From Viscum album (Eukaryota; Streptophyta; Magnoliopsida; Santalales; Viscaceae): a DNA stretch of 64,000 bases. Location of the stretch: assembly GCA_963277665.1 (NCBI GenBank), contig OY728125.1, positions 1,718,346,889 to 1,718,410,888 on the forward strand, given 5' to 3'. The notes under the pieces were generated by a model. The model made no database searches. It was not told the origin of the DNA and was given only the letters and a program-made list of their open reading frames with translations. Shown here piece after piece: positions 27,001-39,505 of the stretch. The first letter of the stretch is position 1, and every line of letters begins with the position of its first letter. The translations under genes and the position numbers were made by a program.

Positions 27001-27093
27001 ACTAAAATACTATATAATGTGATTTGTAAAATGAAATATATCTGAAAAACTAATTTAATTCAAAAACAATTCACAATATATTGGGGTGTAACA
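24061..27093 (-). repeat. Family M LTR-like repeat E
   Basis: The right end reads, on the minus strand, TGTTACACCCCAATAT directly after a purine-rich AAGGGGGATGTAGAA, as expected for a 3' LTR preceded by its polypurine tract. It aligns over about 3 kb with repeat F (31450-34475). Shared blocks include GGTGGTAGTCCACAC (24640 and 32023), a TATA box on the minus strand (25195-25208 and 32586-32599) and a CTAATGTGACTC block (25270 and 32659). The open frame at 24708-24962 lies inside it and shows nothing recognisable. The left end is approximate because no primer-binding site was identified. Confidence 0.6.
25195..25208 (-). promoter_or_regulatory. TATA box in family M repeat E
   Basis: On the minus strand this reads CCACTATAAAAAGG. 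The homologous site in repeat F reads CCCCTATAAAAAGG. The core TATAAAAAGG is identical in both copies although the repeats differ at many other positions. It lies about 1.9 kb from the LTR start, so U3 would be long. It supports the minus orientation and the reading of E and F as LTRs. Confidence 0.55.
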
Positions 27094-27108
27094 TTCTACA
27101 TCCCCCTT
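27094..27108 (-). other. Polypurine tract next to family M repeat E
   Basis: On the minus strand the purine-rich AAGGGGGATGTAGAA directly precedes TGTTACACCCC. A decayed equivalent (a pyrimidine-rich block on the + strand) follows repeats D, F and G at the same place. This is the expected position of the plus-strand primer of an LTR retrotransposon. Confidence 0.5.
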
Positions 27109-30100
27109 AAAATGATTTTCCACCTCAAAATTCAACAGTTTTTTCATCCATTAATTACATGAGATTTTATATCAAGTAAACCCACATAGTAAAATTTAAC
27201 ACAAAAATTTTCCTTTGAAAAATTAATCTCTAACAAAAATGGTTACCCAATGTAACTCATAACTAGCTACCCAAAAAAGTGAACATACATTAGAAGTGAA
27301 AAAACTATATAAAATATAAATATAACATTAATGTTCTGATGGATAGTGATAGAGAACAAGGTCATGATGATGTTAACAATAAAATATCCATAAATCATTT
27401 ATAACCCATGAGGCCATATTATTCATTAAAAAAAGGTATTAGGATAACATTTTTTATTTTAAGATCTTTTTTAAAATAGTTGAATAATTTTCATCAAAAT
27501 ATATAATTTTATGAATTGAGAAACACCTCACATTTTTGTACCATTCTTAACAGCGACATAATCTCTCATTCCATGAAATGAGGGTAAATTTTTAATTCCT
27601 GAAGCATTAATACATTATGAGATTCTTGATAATTAATCTCATTTATATTTTGCTACCATCAACACCATGTTATTAGAACTGGTTATCCTATATACATGAG
27701 TCCTCATGTGGTGAGATAATACTTCAATATCGCAATCTATATCCAATGTATAACTCAACCATTCTATAAATGGTTAACCTTATAACCCTTATGCATTATG
27801 AAAATGAAAAGCCATTGAAATAATGTAATGAAATCAACTAAACAATGATCTTTCATATATCAAAAATTATCTCTGGGTTGTAATATTCCAAATATGTGGG
27901 TACCCTTTTGGTAAATTATCATATAATATATTAAAACCTGAATTACAATAAATCCATAAGTAAAAAATTAATACATTCTTATAAAATAGAGGTTTTTATA
28001 TATTTCATAAATATAAGAAGTTGTAAACATCATCCATGATATCATGAACTACTAATAAAAAAGATTTTAATTGCATCCATGGTAATCAATATCATCCAAT
28101 TTACATATTAATATCCTAAATTTCATTATAGAAGTGATGGTATCTTACAATATACCACATATAAGTGGTTAATTTCCCATAGTTAAAATGTCATTATGTC
28201 ATTAATTCTCTATTCCACTCAATCGGAAATAGTCAACATTATCTTACAAATCCATAGTAAAAAAAATAAAGTGGAAAATAATTGTTTATTTCATGATTCA
28301 TATAACATAATTACACAATCCCCAATACATAGAATATTACTTTATATATAATCCATAAGAATGATACCTCATCCTACAACAAAATAAGTCATTTATTTCA
28401 CATTTTATCTGTATTCTCATAATCATCAACAGTATAACCATTACTCGCTCCACCTTTCAAATTCAGTCTAGATGATTACTTAATGAGAAAATAAGTCTCA
28501 TAATGACCATTCATTCCACACTTAAAATAATTAATCATATATGAGGTCCTTGTGAGGCCAATATTCATATCCATTAAACTATCTTAACTCTTCATTTTTC
28601 ACTCACAATTCACTACTTTCTGTCCGTATTATCCACAGTAAAACAACTTCTAGTTACTCTAATACATTCAATTAGGTTACTTTTTCTATGTTAATGACAG
28701 AAAGAAAACTGAAACAAATTTCCACCAGGGTCTCCATCAACCAAACAATCAGAAAACTCATTATATATTTTCCTCGGTGAGTCTAAGAGTTGGTTTAGGT
28801 ACACATTGTAAATCAGGTTCTGAGAAAACTGATTAGGAATGATCACAATATCTTAAACTCCAATGATTATCCAACTTGACTGCCCATCTAAAAATCATCC
28901 ATCACATTCAATGCTAATCCATTTCCTTCCCACTCACTCCATTTACCAAAATAAAAAGCATAGTGTAGGAAATACGTAACATAGTAGAAAACCACATAGT
29001 TATGAAAATAATTACTTATATGATGTCTAAATCATGACCCATTACTTAATATATGTCACTTTATTTTTATCATATATTATTGATAGAAAATATGTCTTTA
29101 AATAATTCATGATGGTTTATGATGCATTTGTGAGTTCCCAAAATATATCCAAAATTATTTTTAAACCATGAGTGAAGTCGTGCCAGTTTTTGTGACCCAG
29201 ATTACTTAAATTTTGTCCCGAGACATCAGGTCATATTTGTTATTCCTAGGTACAATTGTTCTAGAGACACACCCACTAAAAATATCTAGATAGGGTAGTA
29301 TTTCTCAGAAACCACTCAACCTATTCAACATCAAAATTCCAGTGCATTTTCATATAAATTTCCTTATCCATAGACTTATCACTATACATATCTATAAGGT
29401 TATCACTACAGTTCTACAATCCTAGATTCCAAAGTATAACTAAACCATTGATCTGATATTAACTATAGAGACCCTAAATTTGCATACATTAAAATTTATT
29501 ATCTTTTGTGGAATAATTATAACATTTAAAAAAGAGACTCAAAAAGGCCATATTAGTCTAGTTCCTTTTGAAAGATGTGAACATAAACACCAGTATATTA
29601 GTGAGCTAAATTATCTCCAACTATGTTCTTCACGACTATAAAAATTCTAAGACACATTATACATAATACATATTTTCATACCATGAGGAATGAAACATAA
29701 AAAAGTGTGATCTCAGATTCTCAGTAAGTGAAAATAAAATATTCATGTAATGATAAGCATGAGCATAAGGGTATGATAATGTGATCACAATATTATAAAA
29801 TCATACATTGTCTATAATATTATTATAAACATGTATCGTGGCGTAAATCTTAACTATTTATAATACTTTAATCATGATGAATTAAAGTATGTAATCCATG
29901 TAAACAAAACAAAGGAATAAACCATCGAATTCTTGAGGACATATAAGAATATATAATTATTTATATAGTAGTCAAGGCATGAGTAACAAGGTAAAATTAG
30001 TAGCAAAAGTCTATTAATGATCTGGGTTCACACTCCATTCTATCCCAATATTACTAAACATAGTTCACCACTTGTTCCAGCCCTGTAATACTGAACTAAG

Positions 30101-31449
30101 TTCATTTATCATTCTATCCCTGTAAGAATGAACCAATGTCATTTCATATTATATCTGTGTCTATGTCGTTATATATAAACCATTACCCAATTCATTAGAG
30201 GGATATATAGGTCCCACCCATCCCATAATGAAATCATATATACATGTTCCACAAAATCATAAGAAATCATATCATAACCCATGAAATGAAATAGGTATCA
30301 TAAATAAGTAATTATTTTGTAACCTATGGAAAAATATATATGTATCATAATCATTTAATACAATAAATAACCTAAGAAGTGAAGAAGGTTTGAAAATTAT
30401 ATAGCTTTTGGAGTATAAATTGGTATCATAAGAATCATCCCATCAAATCATAAAATATGCATGAATGAATATTAATGGAACCAAGTAATCATTTCATATA
30501 ATGGAATTAACAATATCATCATTTTTCATATTATATGGAAAATGACATAGAATGATATTTGAAAACCTTTTTGAGGAAAATATACTATCTTTATTGAAAA
30601 ATGATAACCAAAACAAAAATTCATTTTTAGAACAAAATATAGAAAACAAATATTAAATCCTATTAATAATTCTTTAAACCACTTTTGGAAGTATTTTTCA
30701 TTGACAACATATAAAAGGGGATTGAAATCATTCTAAAATACATTTCATTGAAAATAGATTTATTACTTATTTGTGAGAAATGAAAATAATTTTAAAACCA
30801 TAAAAAATTTTTAAATTCATTTTGTAATTGAATATTATCATCAAGGATCTCCTGAAAACATTTTTGAAAACATTTTTTTATTGAAATTTATTTCTAATAG
30901 AAGAGATAATTATGATTATATTTTTTATTAATTTTTTTTAATAATTGTATTTACCAAAGAGTTAGAAAATGGTACTAATACATGGATATAGCTTGGATAA
31001 ACATTGGATAAAGAAACTAATAAATTTTATTGAGAAATTTATTTTATTATTTCATCAATGGAAGCACAAATATAAATAATCTTGAAAAGAAATGAGATTG
31101 TTTCAATAAACTCTTATAACATGGTAACTTGGGGTGATATACTCCTTCAGAAAAATAAAATTAAATGAAGTTTAAAATATCAGGAATATAATAAGATTAC
31201 GGATATATCATGTAAAATGGAAGTATATACAACTCAAAAAAAATATTAGGCGCATTACAATTCCTGAGTATTAGAGAAGGAAAATTGAGACAAAACTAGT
31301 TTTCCAATTTGGTATCATATAAAAAATATGACCCATGAAATATATATAATAATATGGATATGTAATTACCATGAAATATAAGTATAAGAATATCATTTTC
31401 ATCCTTTGGTAGTATACATAAAACACAAAATTAATGGGTGGTGAATAAA
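27109..31449 (-). other. Family M internal region between repeats E and F
   Basis: About 4.3 kb separate the polypurine tract beside E from the TGGGTGGTGAATAAAG boundary block beside F, consistent with an internal domain on the minus strand. No frame longer than about 60 residues exists here and I recognise no gag, protease, RT, RNase H or integrase motif. The internal region may therefore be entirely decayed, or it may belong to a non-coding (LARD-like) element. Its right-hand 1.9 kb recurs in shortened form at 23540-24060 and about 54320-54690. A three-unit short repeat lies at 30040-30150. Confidence 0.45.
30040..30150. repeat. Three-unit tandem repeat, about 37 bp per unit
   Basis: Three diverged units (30040-30077, 30078-30113, 30114-30150) share the pattern CTATCCCTGTAATA, then TGAAC, then a GTTCAnTT-like end. 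The sequence is less AT-rich than its surroundings. It lies within the family M internal region, in a part that is absent from the shorter internal segments. Confidence 0.45.
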
Positions 31450-34400
31450 GAATGTATCTCATTAAAATTAAAGGTGAGATAAAATACCATTACCTTACAT
31501 CTCAACTCTATTTATAATTCAACAATATTTCTATATAATAGAATTATTTTTAATATAATTATTCTATATAATCATATTCTTATCTCTAATAACATATATG
31601 GTTTGATTATGACCTTATAATACCACATGTTAATAATCTTATGTTATGGTTTCACTTCAAGTATCATTATCTTTGTTCTTCACTTGTGTTTAATTTTTTT
31701 TATATTTGTCACTTATACATATATCATTATTTTCATGATGAAAACACTGAAAATATCATTTATATTTATTTTAAAGAAATTATAATAATCAATATGATAT
31801 CGAATAATGAAATGGACTACACTTTTCCAAGAGACGTTAGACCGTATGCATGCATTAATGATGTTTCCATTTATATGTCATGTTGATAGAAAAATTGTAA
31901 ATGATATATATATATATATATATTAATTTAGAATAATTATATCATATATGCCATATAATTTCACAAAACTAATCCTTAATACACTCATTTTTGTGTGTGA
32001 ACGAATTACTTCGCTTTGAAGGGGTGGTAGTCCACACATCATCGAACAAAATTAGTATATTTACAGAAGATGAAAAGAATAATCGTATGTTACGAATAAA
32101 AACTAAAAAACACTAAATTCAATATAAATAATATATTTATCATATATAAATATAGTTTCCATCATAATATCCACGATGAGATGCCGTAACGAAAAAACGA
32201 ACAGTCGTCGTTTCGTGAGGCTGTTATTCGTCGTACACATAAACAGTTTGTTCACTACCCATTACACGGATGATTTGGTAAGTTTTAGTTGAACCATTAT
32301 AATAAGAACATTATAGTATATTGATGATACTGGTTTTTTATACAATAATTAAATAATAACATATTATGGATTGGATAATAAAAATAAGATAAAGAAGATT
32401 GAGGGAGGGTATTACCTCAAAATCGGATAACTGCAACTGGTTTCCACAAAAGGGATTCATTGGAAACATTTATTATAAAAGTGTGGCTTCATGAAAGACG
32501 GGATAAGGTTTTTGGGATGTTTATTGGGAATATATTGGATGATCCAATATTTTTTGAGAGGTGTGTGGATGTAGGAGATTTCATGCCTTTTTATAGGGGA
32601 AGGAGTGTGGAATGTTTTAAAATAAAAAAAGGATTTCTTTAATGGGAGTTATAAATAACCTAATGTGACTCAAAAAAGGGAAAATAATGTAATAAATTGG
32701 AATAATGTTCTCGAAAAACTGCCACCATTGAAAAATAAATTCATTTCATTAATTTAGTTCTGTGAATTATATGTTTCCCCAATTTTATCATTTTCATTTT
32801 TATTAAAGACACTAGTTTTCATACAAATATAGTTATCCATTAATACATTATAAAATTGTATTTTTTTTTGAAAATATAGATCCACTTAATTATAAATCTG
32901 ATACATATTTTACAGATTAATAATTTCACATGTCTTGGAATTTAATTTTGAAGCATTCAGATGTGACGTGCAAAAACACTGCTTAATCCTAGATAGGGAT
33001 ACAAACTTTTTTAAAATATATGGGTTATTATGTTATTTATAAAAGATAAATTGGTACATTAATAGACCATAATTTATATATATTATCACTTAAAAATCTC
33101 ATTGAATAATATAAGTTATTTATTAATTTTAATTAGTTATTAAAATATTATTTGTTGTATAATAACATTAAATTTATTTTTGAAATTATTCATGTAACAT
33201 TAAATTTATTATTTAATAATAATATTTGATTTAAAATATATTAATCTCAAATATATGTAACATGATATATTATCTAAAATATAATTAGAGGAAAAATTAA
33301 ATAAATTTACTTCTCTTTTAAAAAAATTAGTATCATTTATTTTAGTTAATTAATTACTATATAATCAATACAATGGTGTTTCATAATAATTTTAAGTAAA
33401 TAAAAAATATTACAAAATAAATAATAAATCATTATGATAAAAATAACCCATTTATCTTTCAAGTTGTTATTTATAACCGAAAAAATTCTCATTGTGAATT
33501 TGTCAATGTTTTTCTAATATTAAAGATATGGAATATTCCACTTTTCCATTTTTCCATAATTAAAAATTTATAAATGAAACTTACCTTTTATAATATTAAA
33601 CTAAAAAATTAAATTTGAACCAATATAAGATATGGTAAAATTATTAGCAACCAATTTCATTTGGATAAGTGTACAAGTAATTTTGGCCCTTAATATTATA
33701 TTTTTGTTCCTTGTTAAGCATTATTTTACCTTAATCACTTTAAATAATTTCAATCACATTCACTAAATTTTTTTATAATTTTTTAACTTATTAGATAAAA
33801 AAATATACTAATTACAACCATGTATGTCTGTTTTTTCCAAATTCAAATCATAGATATGGGAAAATTGAGTTTAACATTAATCCCAGAGATGTGGAAAGAA
33901 AGAGAGTATGTAAAGTAAAAACATTCCATAGTTTATCATGTTCTTATATATAATATCAACATGATAATTATTAAAATGAAAAAATATGGAATAATATTTT
34001 TTTAATTCATATATTTTGACTTCATAAACAAATATAAAATATAATTAATAATTATTTAAGCGAATAGATAGTTGTCAAATAAAATATAGTATTTTTCACA
34101 TTTCATAAAAAATGATGTTTCTTCTAAAAGTCACTATAATTTAACCTAAGATAATTTTTAATTTTTTAAATTAGATGTTATCTTATAAATATAAAATTCA
34201 TAATGGTGTCATTATTTAGTTTTCAAATAGTTTCTCCATTAAAAGACGGTAAAAATTGGACAGGTATAAAACACATTATAACTTAGTATTGTGTGTTGCA
34301 CATGCTAATCTTAGTGTTAGATGTAGTCCAAGAGAATTATGTTTATTAATTTTACACATGATAAACTAATTCCTATATTTATATATTTTACTATATTAAT

Positions 34401-34475
34401 TTTGGAGTGAAATTTAAAATATTAGAATGAATATTTTATTTTGAAAACAATTTCAAAAAATTTGTAAGTGTTACA
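31450..34475 (-). repeat. Family M LTR-like repeat F
   Basis: The partner of repeat E over about 3.0 kb, in the same orientation. The right end reads GTGTTACA on the + strand at 34468-34475 and aligns with the GTGTAACA end of E. A minus-strand TATA box is at 32586-32599. The open frames at 31641-31886 and 32460-32642 lie inside the repeat; the second spans the promoter region and is not considered a gene. Unlike an ordinary 5' LTR, F is followed on its right by more family M internal-type sequence (about 34476-35230), which suggests a multi-LTR tandem. Confidence 0.6.
32586..32599 (-). promoter_or_regulatory. TATA box in family M repeat F
   Basis: On the minus strand this reads CCCCTATAAAAAGG, with the same ten-base core as the homologous site in repeat E. 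It is probably the former transcription start region of the family M LTR. Confidence 0.55.
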
Positions 34476-35230
34476 GCTACATTCTTCCCATATTAAATAA
34501 ATTGTTTCCATATAATTGTAACATGATCTCAATAATTTATATTTTGATATATGGAAATTACTTTTTTAAATGCCATATCATGATATTATTTAATAAAATA
34601 TCCTCTAAATAAGAGAAAATGATTAGTACAATGGTCACATGGAATATAATAAATATTGTTCTATAAGTAGTAGAACATTGGTGGAATGTGGATATACAGA
34701 AATAGGGGAAAAGATTAAATATATATAGGGGTGACTGAGTTCATTGATCACAAACAAGTGAATAATAAATGGGAAGTTCTTGCCCTCAATGCTATAAATC
34801 TTTTATGATTTAAAATACCATTGGTTCAACAAAAATAAAGGTATTATGATAATTTTTCTATTTAAAGATCTATTTTCTATTGTTAATGAATTCTTTTATT
34901 GTCCATGAATATAATGAAATATTCATACATGGTTTGTTTCAATTTTAGAAGAACGCATTCATATATTGGTTTTAATTCGATTCAATTTTATTTCATCCTT
35001 TATTCCATGAAATTTGTATCGTAAAGTGAACATTTTTTATTCATAAAGAACTAAAATTTCTTTTTAATGGATTGTATGACCCATAAAAAACATCATTATA
35101 TCATTCTCAATGTTTTTTCCAAAACCAATATATGTAATATATAATTCACTAAACAAAAAAGTAATATTATTGGTTCATCATTAATATTTATTCATCAATG
35201 TGTCTAACAAATAATAATCACACATTTACA
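34476..35230 (-). other. Partial family M internal region right of repeat F
   Basis: The sequence just right of F repeats the polypurine-side part of the E-F internal region. It begins with a pyrimidine-rich block and then matches blocks such as AGGTATTA(T/G)GATAA (34848 and 27436) and TTCCATGAAAT (35003 and 27571). This implies another internal unit on the far side of F. I lose the alignment at about 35230. No protein-like frame is seen. Confidence 0.45.
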
Positions 35231-35879
35231 AAAAAGTCATGTCAGATTTTTTCAGGTATGAATCCCTTATCGTCCTCCAGTCACTGGTTCAATACCCAAA
35301 ATTGTATAGGTTTCCTTTTTTCAAAAATAATTTATTTTTAATTTCAATAATAAATATGATTGATATCCTAAAAACTTGTAGGTTTTTAAACTTTTATAAA
35401 AGTTTTTCAAGGAAGCATATTTTTTCGAAGCAGAATAATATAATTTGAATATTATTACAATGTCATTAATGATAATAAAAACACTTAAGGTTATCAATAT
35501 GTTTAAACTGATGTCTCTAAGATGTAAGGTTATTATTGATAAAATAAATGTTCCACTAAAATAAATATTAATCTATGGTGTTTTCTTTTTATAAATTTCA
35601 TCATAAAAATATATTTAATCATGGTGGAATCACATTACATAAAACCTAAAATGAGTAGTTTATGACATATAACTTATGATCATACATAATATCATAATTA
35701 TGTGATGGTCTCCATAACACTAAATTTAATGAATACATAAGTTATTCTATTCTAATCATCAATGTATATCTTAGGTTTATTTTCCATAATCAAGGTTTTA
35801 CTAAATCTAGTTTCCATGGTTTCTACTAAAAATTCTATGATTCCATCTACAACGCATTTACCTTAGAATTATAGTGCAA
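35231..35879. other. AT-rich stretch of uncertain origin
   Basis: This segment lies between recognisable family M internal sequence and the left fragment of repeat G. It contains a 69-residue open frame (35239-35448) with no identifiable motif and a low-complexity composition, not supported as a gene. It may be further family M sequence too diverged to align by eye. Confidence 0.35.
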
Positions 35880-36077
35880 TTACCAAACATTATTACAATT
35901 GAAAGATTGTAAAGAATTAAATCCAGAATGATGGATCAATTTAGTATTTTTGGAATATTATATAACATAAAAGACTACCAATTTACATTGGGGATATAAA
36001 ATAAATCATCACAGAATTAGATCCATTAACCAAGAAAATAATTAAGAGAATTCTTCTTCATATCTAGAGGAAAAAAA
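35880..36077 (-). repeat. Family M LTR-like repeat G, left fragment
   Basis: This aligns with the left part of repeat D: TTTTTGGAA and GGGATATAAAAT at 35948-36003 match 21090-21139. The alignment stops at 36077, where the copia-like element begins, and resumes at about 47966. The two fragments together make a repeat of about the same length as D, so G was split by insertion. Confidence 0.5.
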
Positions 36078-38510
36078 TATTGGATTCCAATTATGTTTTG
36101 GCTATTTTTTTCATCAATCTATAAAAATATTGATGCCAAAATGTGTCTTGAGAAGGTAATGAAAATATGTATGGAATAACAGTGTGAGTAACGTTTTAGA
36201 ATCATATCCAAAACCCTAAAAATGATAATCAGATCAACTGAGATCAGATACATAACCATCAACATCAGATATAGGTATCAACATTAGAAATCGAACCATT
36301 ACATAAGAATTTTCCTATAAGATCCACCATATTGGGACATTGATAAAATTTCACAAGCTATGGAAGTCATAATGAGACTGGAATAAATTCATTGATCAAA
36401 ATAAAATGATAGAGACTACTGATAATTAGTATTCAGAAGAATCAGTCTTTGAAGATGTCGAGTGAGAAAAAATTATGGGATGTTATTGAACATCCATGTA
36501 TTAAATATGATTATTCTTTTTGGTATTTTATTTATGAAAATACATAAAATATTGGCGACACTTGTGATGCATGGTGTGTGAAGGTAAGGTAGAGAAATGT
36601 TGATACAAATCATATTTTGGGTAATTGTATTGAGGTTGGTTAGAATGAAAGAATATTTCTAAAATAAAATTTTGTCATTATAATTTCTAATGTAAATAAT
36701 AAAATTCTATAGATGATCTTTAACATAATAAAATTGATGAATGATTTCATTATTATAGGAAAATGTTTGTTTAAGAAGGATGTTGTAGATGCAAAAACAT
36801 GATGGTCTATGATCATCAGATACAAATTTTTTTAATGTCGGGAAGGAATTACTGATCATAATGATTGAAAAAGTTGTATGATTTCATTTATACCAAAGTA
36901 AAAAACATTTTAATCATCAAATATTGATGATGGCATTTATCATAATCAGAAAATATAACGAAGTTGACTGCTGAAATATAATTGGCACTGTATTTTAGAA
37001 AGAAAATGTATAGGTGGTTGAAAATAATTAAAATAATCGGTTCTATCCACAATAATAAAGAAATAAAAATGGGTTTTGTCTATTAGAATCATAATTATAT
37101 GACATATATTTCCATTCATACATTTAGAGATGATAAATGTAATGAATAAACTATTTCTGAACATATTCTTCCATCGTAATGAGGGAATCAGAATGAGAAG
37201 ATTGTATATCAGGTGGTGGAGAGAAACAAGATGAAATATCTTATGTTTTGATTTGTTTTTATTTGTGTTATGTGAATTTTAGTGACTAAATTCTATTATC
37301 ATAATTAAAAAATCACATTAAGAAATCCGAATCAGAAATTCAAATCAGAATGAAGTTTCAAAAGACGTCTGTAGTTCTAGATTTACAAGTGGTTCACGAA
37401 ATACACATTACCATCATAATAGAGAATCCTAATGTGAAAAATATATATGGAAATAAGAATCATATGGATGTTTTTTTAGATATACTTAAGGGATAATAAT
37501 TCAAGTTAAAATCTAAAATTAATGTAAGGTTGAAGAGATAAAAAAGATATTTGATAATCAAGGAGATTTTAATATTCTAAATTGTGATGAATGAGTCAAT
37601 GGGATATCATATATTTAAAGGTGTTTAAGTATTAATGAAATTTGGATAAGTAGGAATGTTTTTTGAAACCTCAAAAAAAACTATTTTAAGGTCCCTAAAA
37701 ATTAGAGTTTAGTATATTTTTATTGTGTAACTCAGAACTATTCATACACCTGAGCACTAGAAATTGTTGAATAGTAATTGAGTACCCAACAAAAAAATTA
37801 GGTTGTTGTTGAGGCAGATCAATCAGGATGATTACATTTGAGTTTAACTCAATCCATTCATCAGAAGAATTTCCTTTAGATTGATCCCATCAAAGTGAAA
37901 TCCATTGTATCAACATTCATCAGAGTGAGTTATTCAGATAAATGTATTTTGAACTTTACACAATGTTAAAACTAAATTTAGGAAGGAAGATAGGAATGAT
38001 TATTAGAGCAGATTGACTATCTTATGATGCCCAACAAATTGAAGATACCATGCTACGAAGATAATTCTATCTCTGTAAAGAATGATTTTTAGACTATGGT
38101 TCTAAATGATGTTTCAATTCCAACAACTTCCTCATTGAATTATGTAGGATCATGAAGATTGTACACATGTAAACTTTTATTGGTACTACATATGGATGAA
38201 GTGAAGACTTAATGAATTGGATCACAAAAGAAAAAGGAAAGTGAAGTTTGTAACTCTGAATTGTTAGTAGTTTTTGGTAGTTATTATCATGCACGGTTAT
38301 ATAACCAGATATGGGGAAAATGGATTCTAAAAAGGGTAATGGGGGGTTGTAACCAACTATTAAAATAAATTTTCAATAAGATATGCAGAATTGTTCTTGG
38401 CTTGTGAATTTAATTCTTGAAATAATATATTAAAAGAGTACATGTTGGTGGGACTATAAAACAAGTAATGTAGTGGGGGGTTTTTGTACAACCTTGTAAA
38501 TATTATGTGT
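36078..38510 (+). repeat. Left (5') LTR of the copia-like element, part 1
   Basis: This begins TATTGGATTCC, matching TGTTGGACCCC at the start of the right LTR with decay. It aligns along its whole length with 45359 to about 47770: GTGTGAGTA (36181 and 45464), a TTGAAGATGTCGAG-type block, CATGTA(A)A blocks, and CAG(A/C)TATGGGGA (38306 and 47572). It is interrupted at 38510 by the Cassandra array; the last five bases, TGTGT, are one copy of the array's target duplication. The open frames at 36640-37164 and 38094-38294 (minus) are within the LTR and unsupported as genes. Confidence 0.7.
38506..38510. other. Target-site duplication, left copy (TGTGT)
   Basis: The five bases just left of the first Cassandra LTR are identical to the five just right of the last LTR (42100-42104). 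Removing the array and one copy gives a sequence that aligns smoothly with the uninterrupted right LTR of the host element (around 47770). Confidence 0.75.
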
Positions 38511-38885
38511 TCTAAAAACTGCGTCCCAATGACAGTACAAACAACCCACCATTAAATTTCAGTCAGGCCCTAGCCCACTAAGTACCACAAATTTCCCCGC
38601 AGACAGGTGGTCCTCACCCAATGACCCACCCATGTGCCCGAATTGTTCATCTAATTATTTACATTCCCAATATGTGAACATATGTACATTCTAATATTCT
38701 TTTTTTCTCACTCATAGACACTGTGGGAATCTTCCGAGAATTTCATCCCTCCTGATCACTACTTCATGCCAAGCACGCTTTACTGTGGAGTTCTAATCTT
38801 GTGGGCTCCAAAAAGGAAGGTTCACCTTATAGAAATGAGTCATATTATATATTAATTTTAACCTCTATCATTTTGGGGTGTTATA
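38511..38885 (-). repeat. Cassandra LTR a (full length)
   Basis: This 375 bp LTR starts (as read on the + strand) TCTAAAAACTGCGTCC, a decayed TGTAACAACTGGGTCC, and ends GGGGTGTTATA. Its 5S-derived part lies at about 38721-38830 and keeps a GCACGCTTTACTGTGGAGTTCTAAT block matching the reverse complement of the plant 5S A-box region. The C-box block next to it is altered. It is the outermost copy in array order and, on the minus strand, the last (3') LTR. Confidence 0.85.
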
Positions 38886-38984
38886 ATCACCCCCCTTTAT
38901 AGCACCAAGTCATCATTCATGACCCTATATCTCAACCAAGGAATTGCACTACACTTAGGTTTGTGTAACACCTCTAATACCAAT
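38886..38984 (-). other. Cassandra internal segment a/b
   Basis: This 99 bp segment holds a pyrimidine-rich block at its left (polypurine tract on the minus strand, ATCACCCCCC on +) and a decayed tRNA-Met primer-binding site at its right (CCTCTAATACCA on + for CTCTGATACCA). It has no coding potential. Confidence 0.8.
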
Positions 38985-39183
38985 TGTAACAACTCGGTCC
39001 TGGTGATAGCACATACACCCCTCTATAAAATATTAGTCGAGTCCTGAACCACTAGGTGCCACCATTTTATCCACAGACAAGTTGTCCCCACCCTATGCCT
39101 CACCCACAATCCCAAACTGGTGATCTGTTGACATGAATTATATTATTTAGTAGTTTATCACTTTACCATTATGGGGTGTTATA
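38985..39183 (-). repeat. Cassandra LTR b, internally deleted
   Basis: Both LTR termini are present (TGTAACAACT at the left, GGGGTGTTATA at the right) but the copy is only 199 bp. About 175 bp are missing between a GGTGATCTG block and GTTGACATGA, which removes the whole 5S-derived segment. Terminal repeats and the flanking internal segments are otherwise in register, so the loss is a simple internal deletion. Confidence 0.8.
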
Positions 39184-39283
39184 ATCACCTCACTTATATA
39201 GCATCAAGTCCTCATTTTGAACCCTACATCTCAAAAAAGTAATTTCAGTTCACTTAAAGAAATGTACCACCTCTGATACAAAA
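39184..39283 (-). other. Cassandra internal segment b/c
   Basis: This 100 bp segment has a primer-binding site CCTCTGATACA on the + strand (one base off the Met consensus) at 39270-39280 and a polypurine-tract remnant (ATCACCTCAC) at the left. It is non-coding. Confidence 0.8.
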
Positions 39284-39440
39284 TGTAATAACTGGGTCCT
39301 GGTGACCGCACAGACACCCCACATTAACATGGCTTTAGGTCTGGAACCACCATGTACCGCATGTTACCCCGCTGACACATCGTCCCCACTTAGGGGCCCA
39401 CCCATGTTCCCGAACGGGCCATCTAACTATTGAAAGTTCT
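39284..39440 (-). repeat. Cassandra LTR c, truncated
   Basis: The left part of an LTR (TGTAATAACTGGGTCCTGGTG at its start, slightly decayed) stops at about 39440. There it joins directly to internal-segment sequence AGACCCTACATC. The 5S-derived half, the other LTR end and the polypurine side of the next internal segment were lost in one deletion. Confidence 0.75.
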
Positions 39441-39505
39441 AGACCCTACATCATAACCCAGGTAATGAACTACACATAAGGATGGTTACCGCCTCTAATA
39501 TAAAA
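39441..39505 (-). other. Cassandra internal segment c/d, truncated
   Basis: Only the primer-binding-site half of the internal segment remains (about 65 bp), ending in CCTCTAATATAAAA, a decayed Met primer site, directly before LTR d. The polypurine side was lost with the right part of LTR c. Confidence 0.7.
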
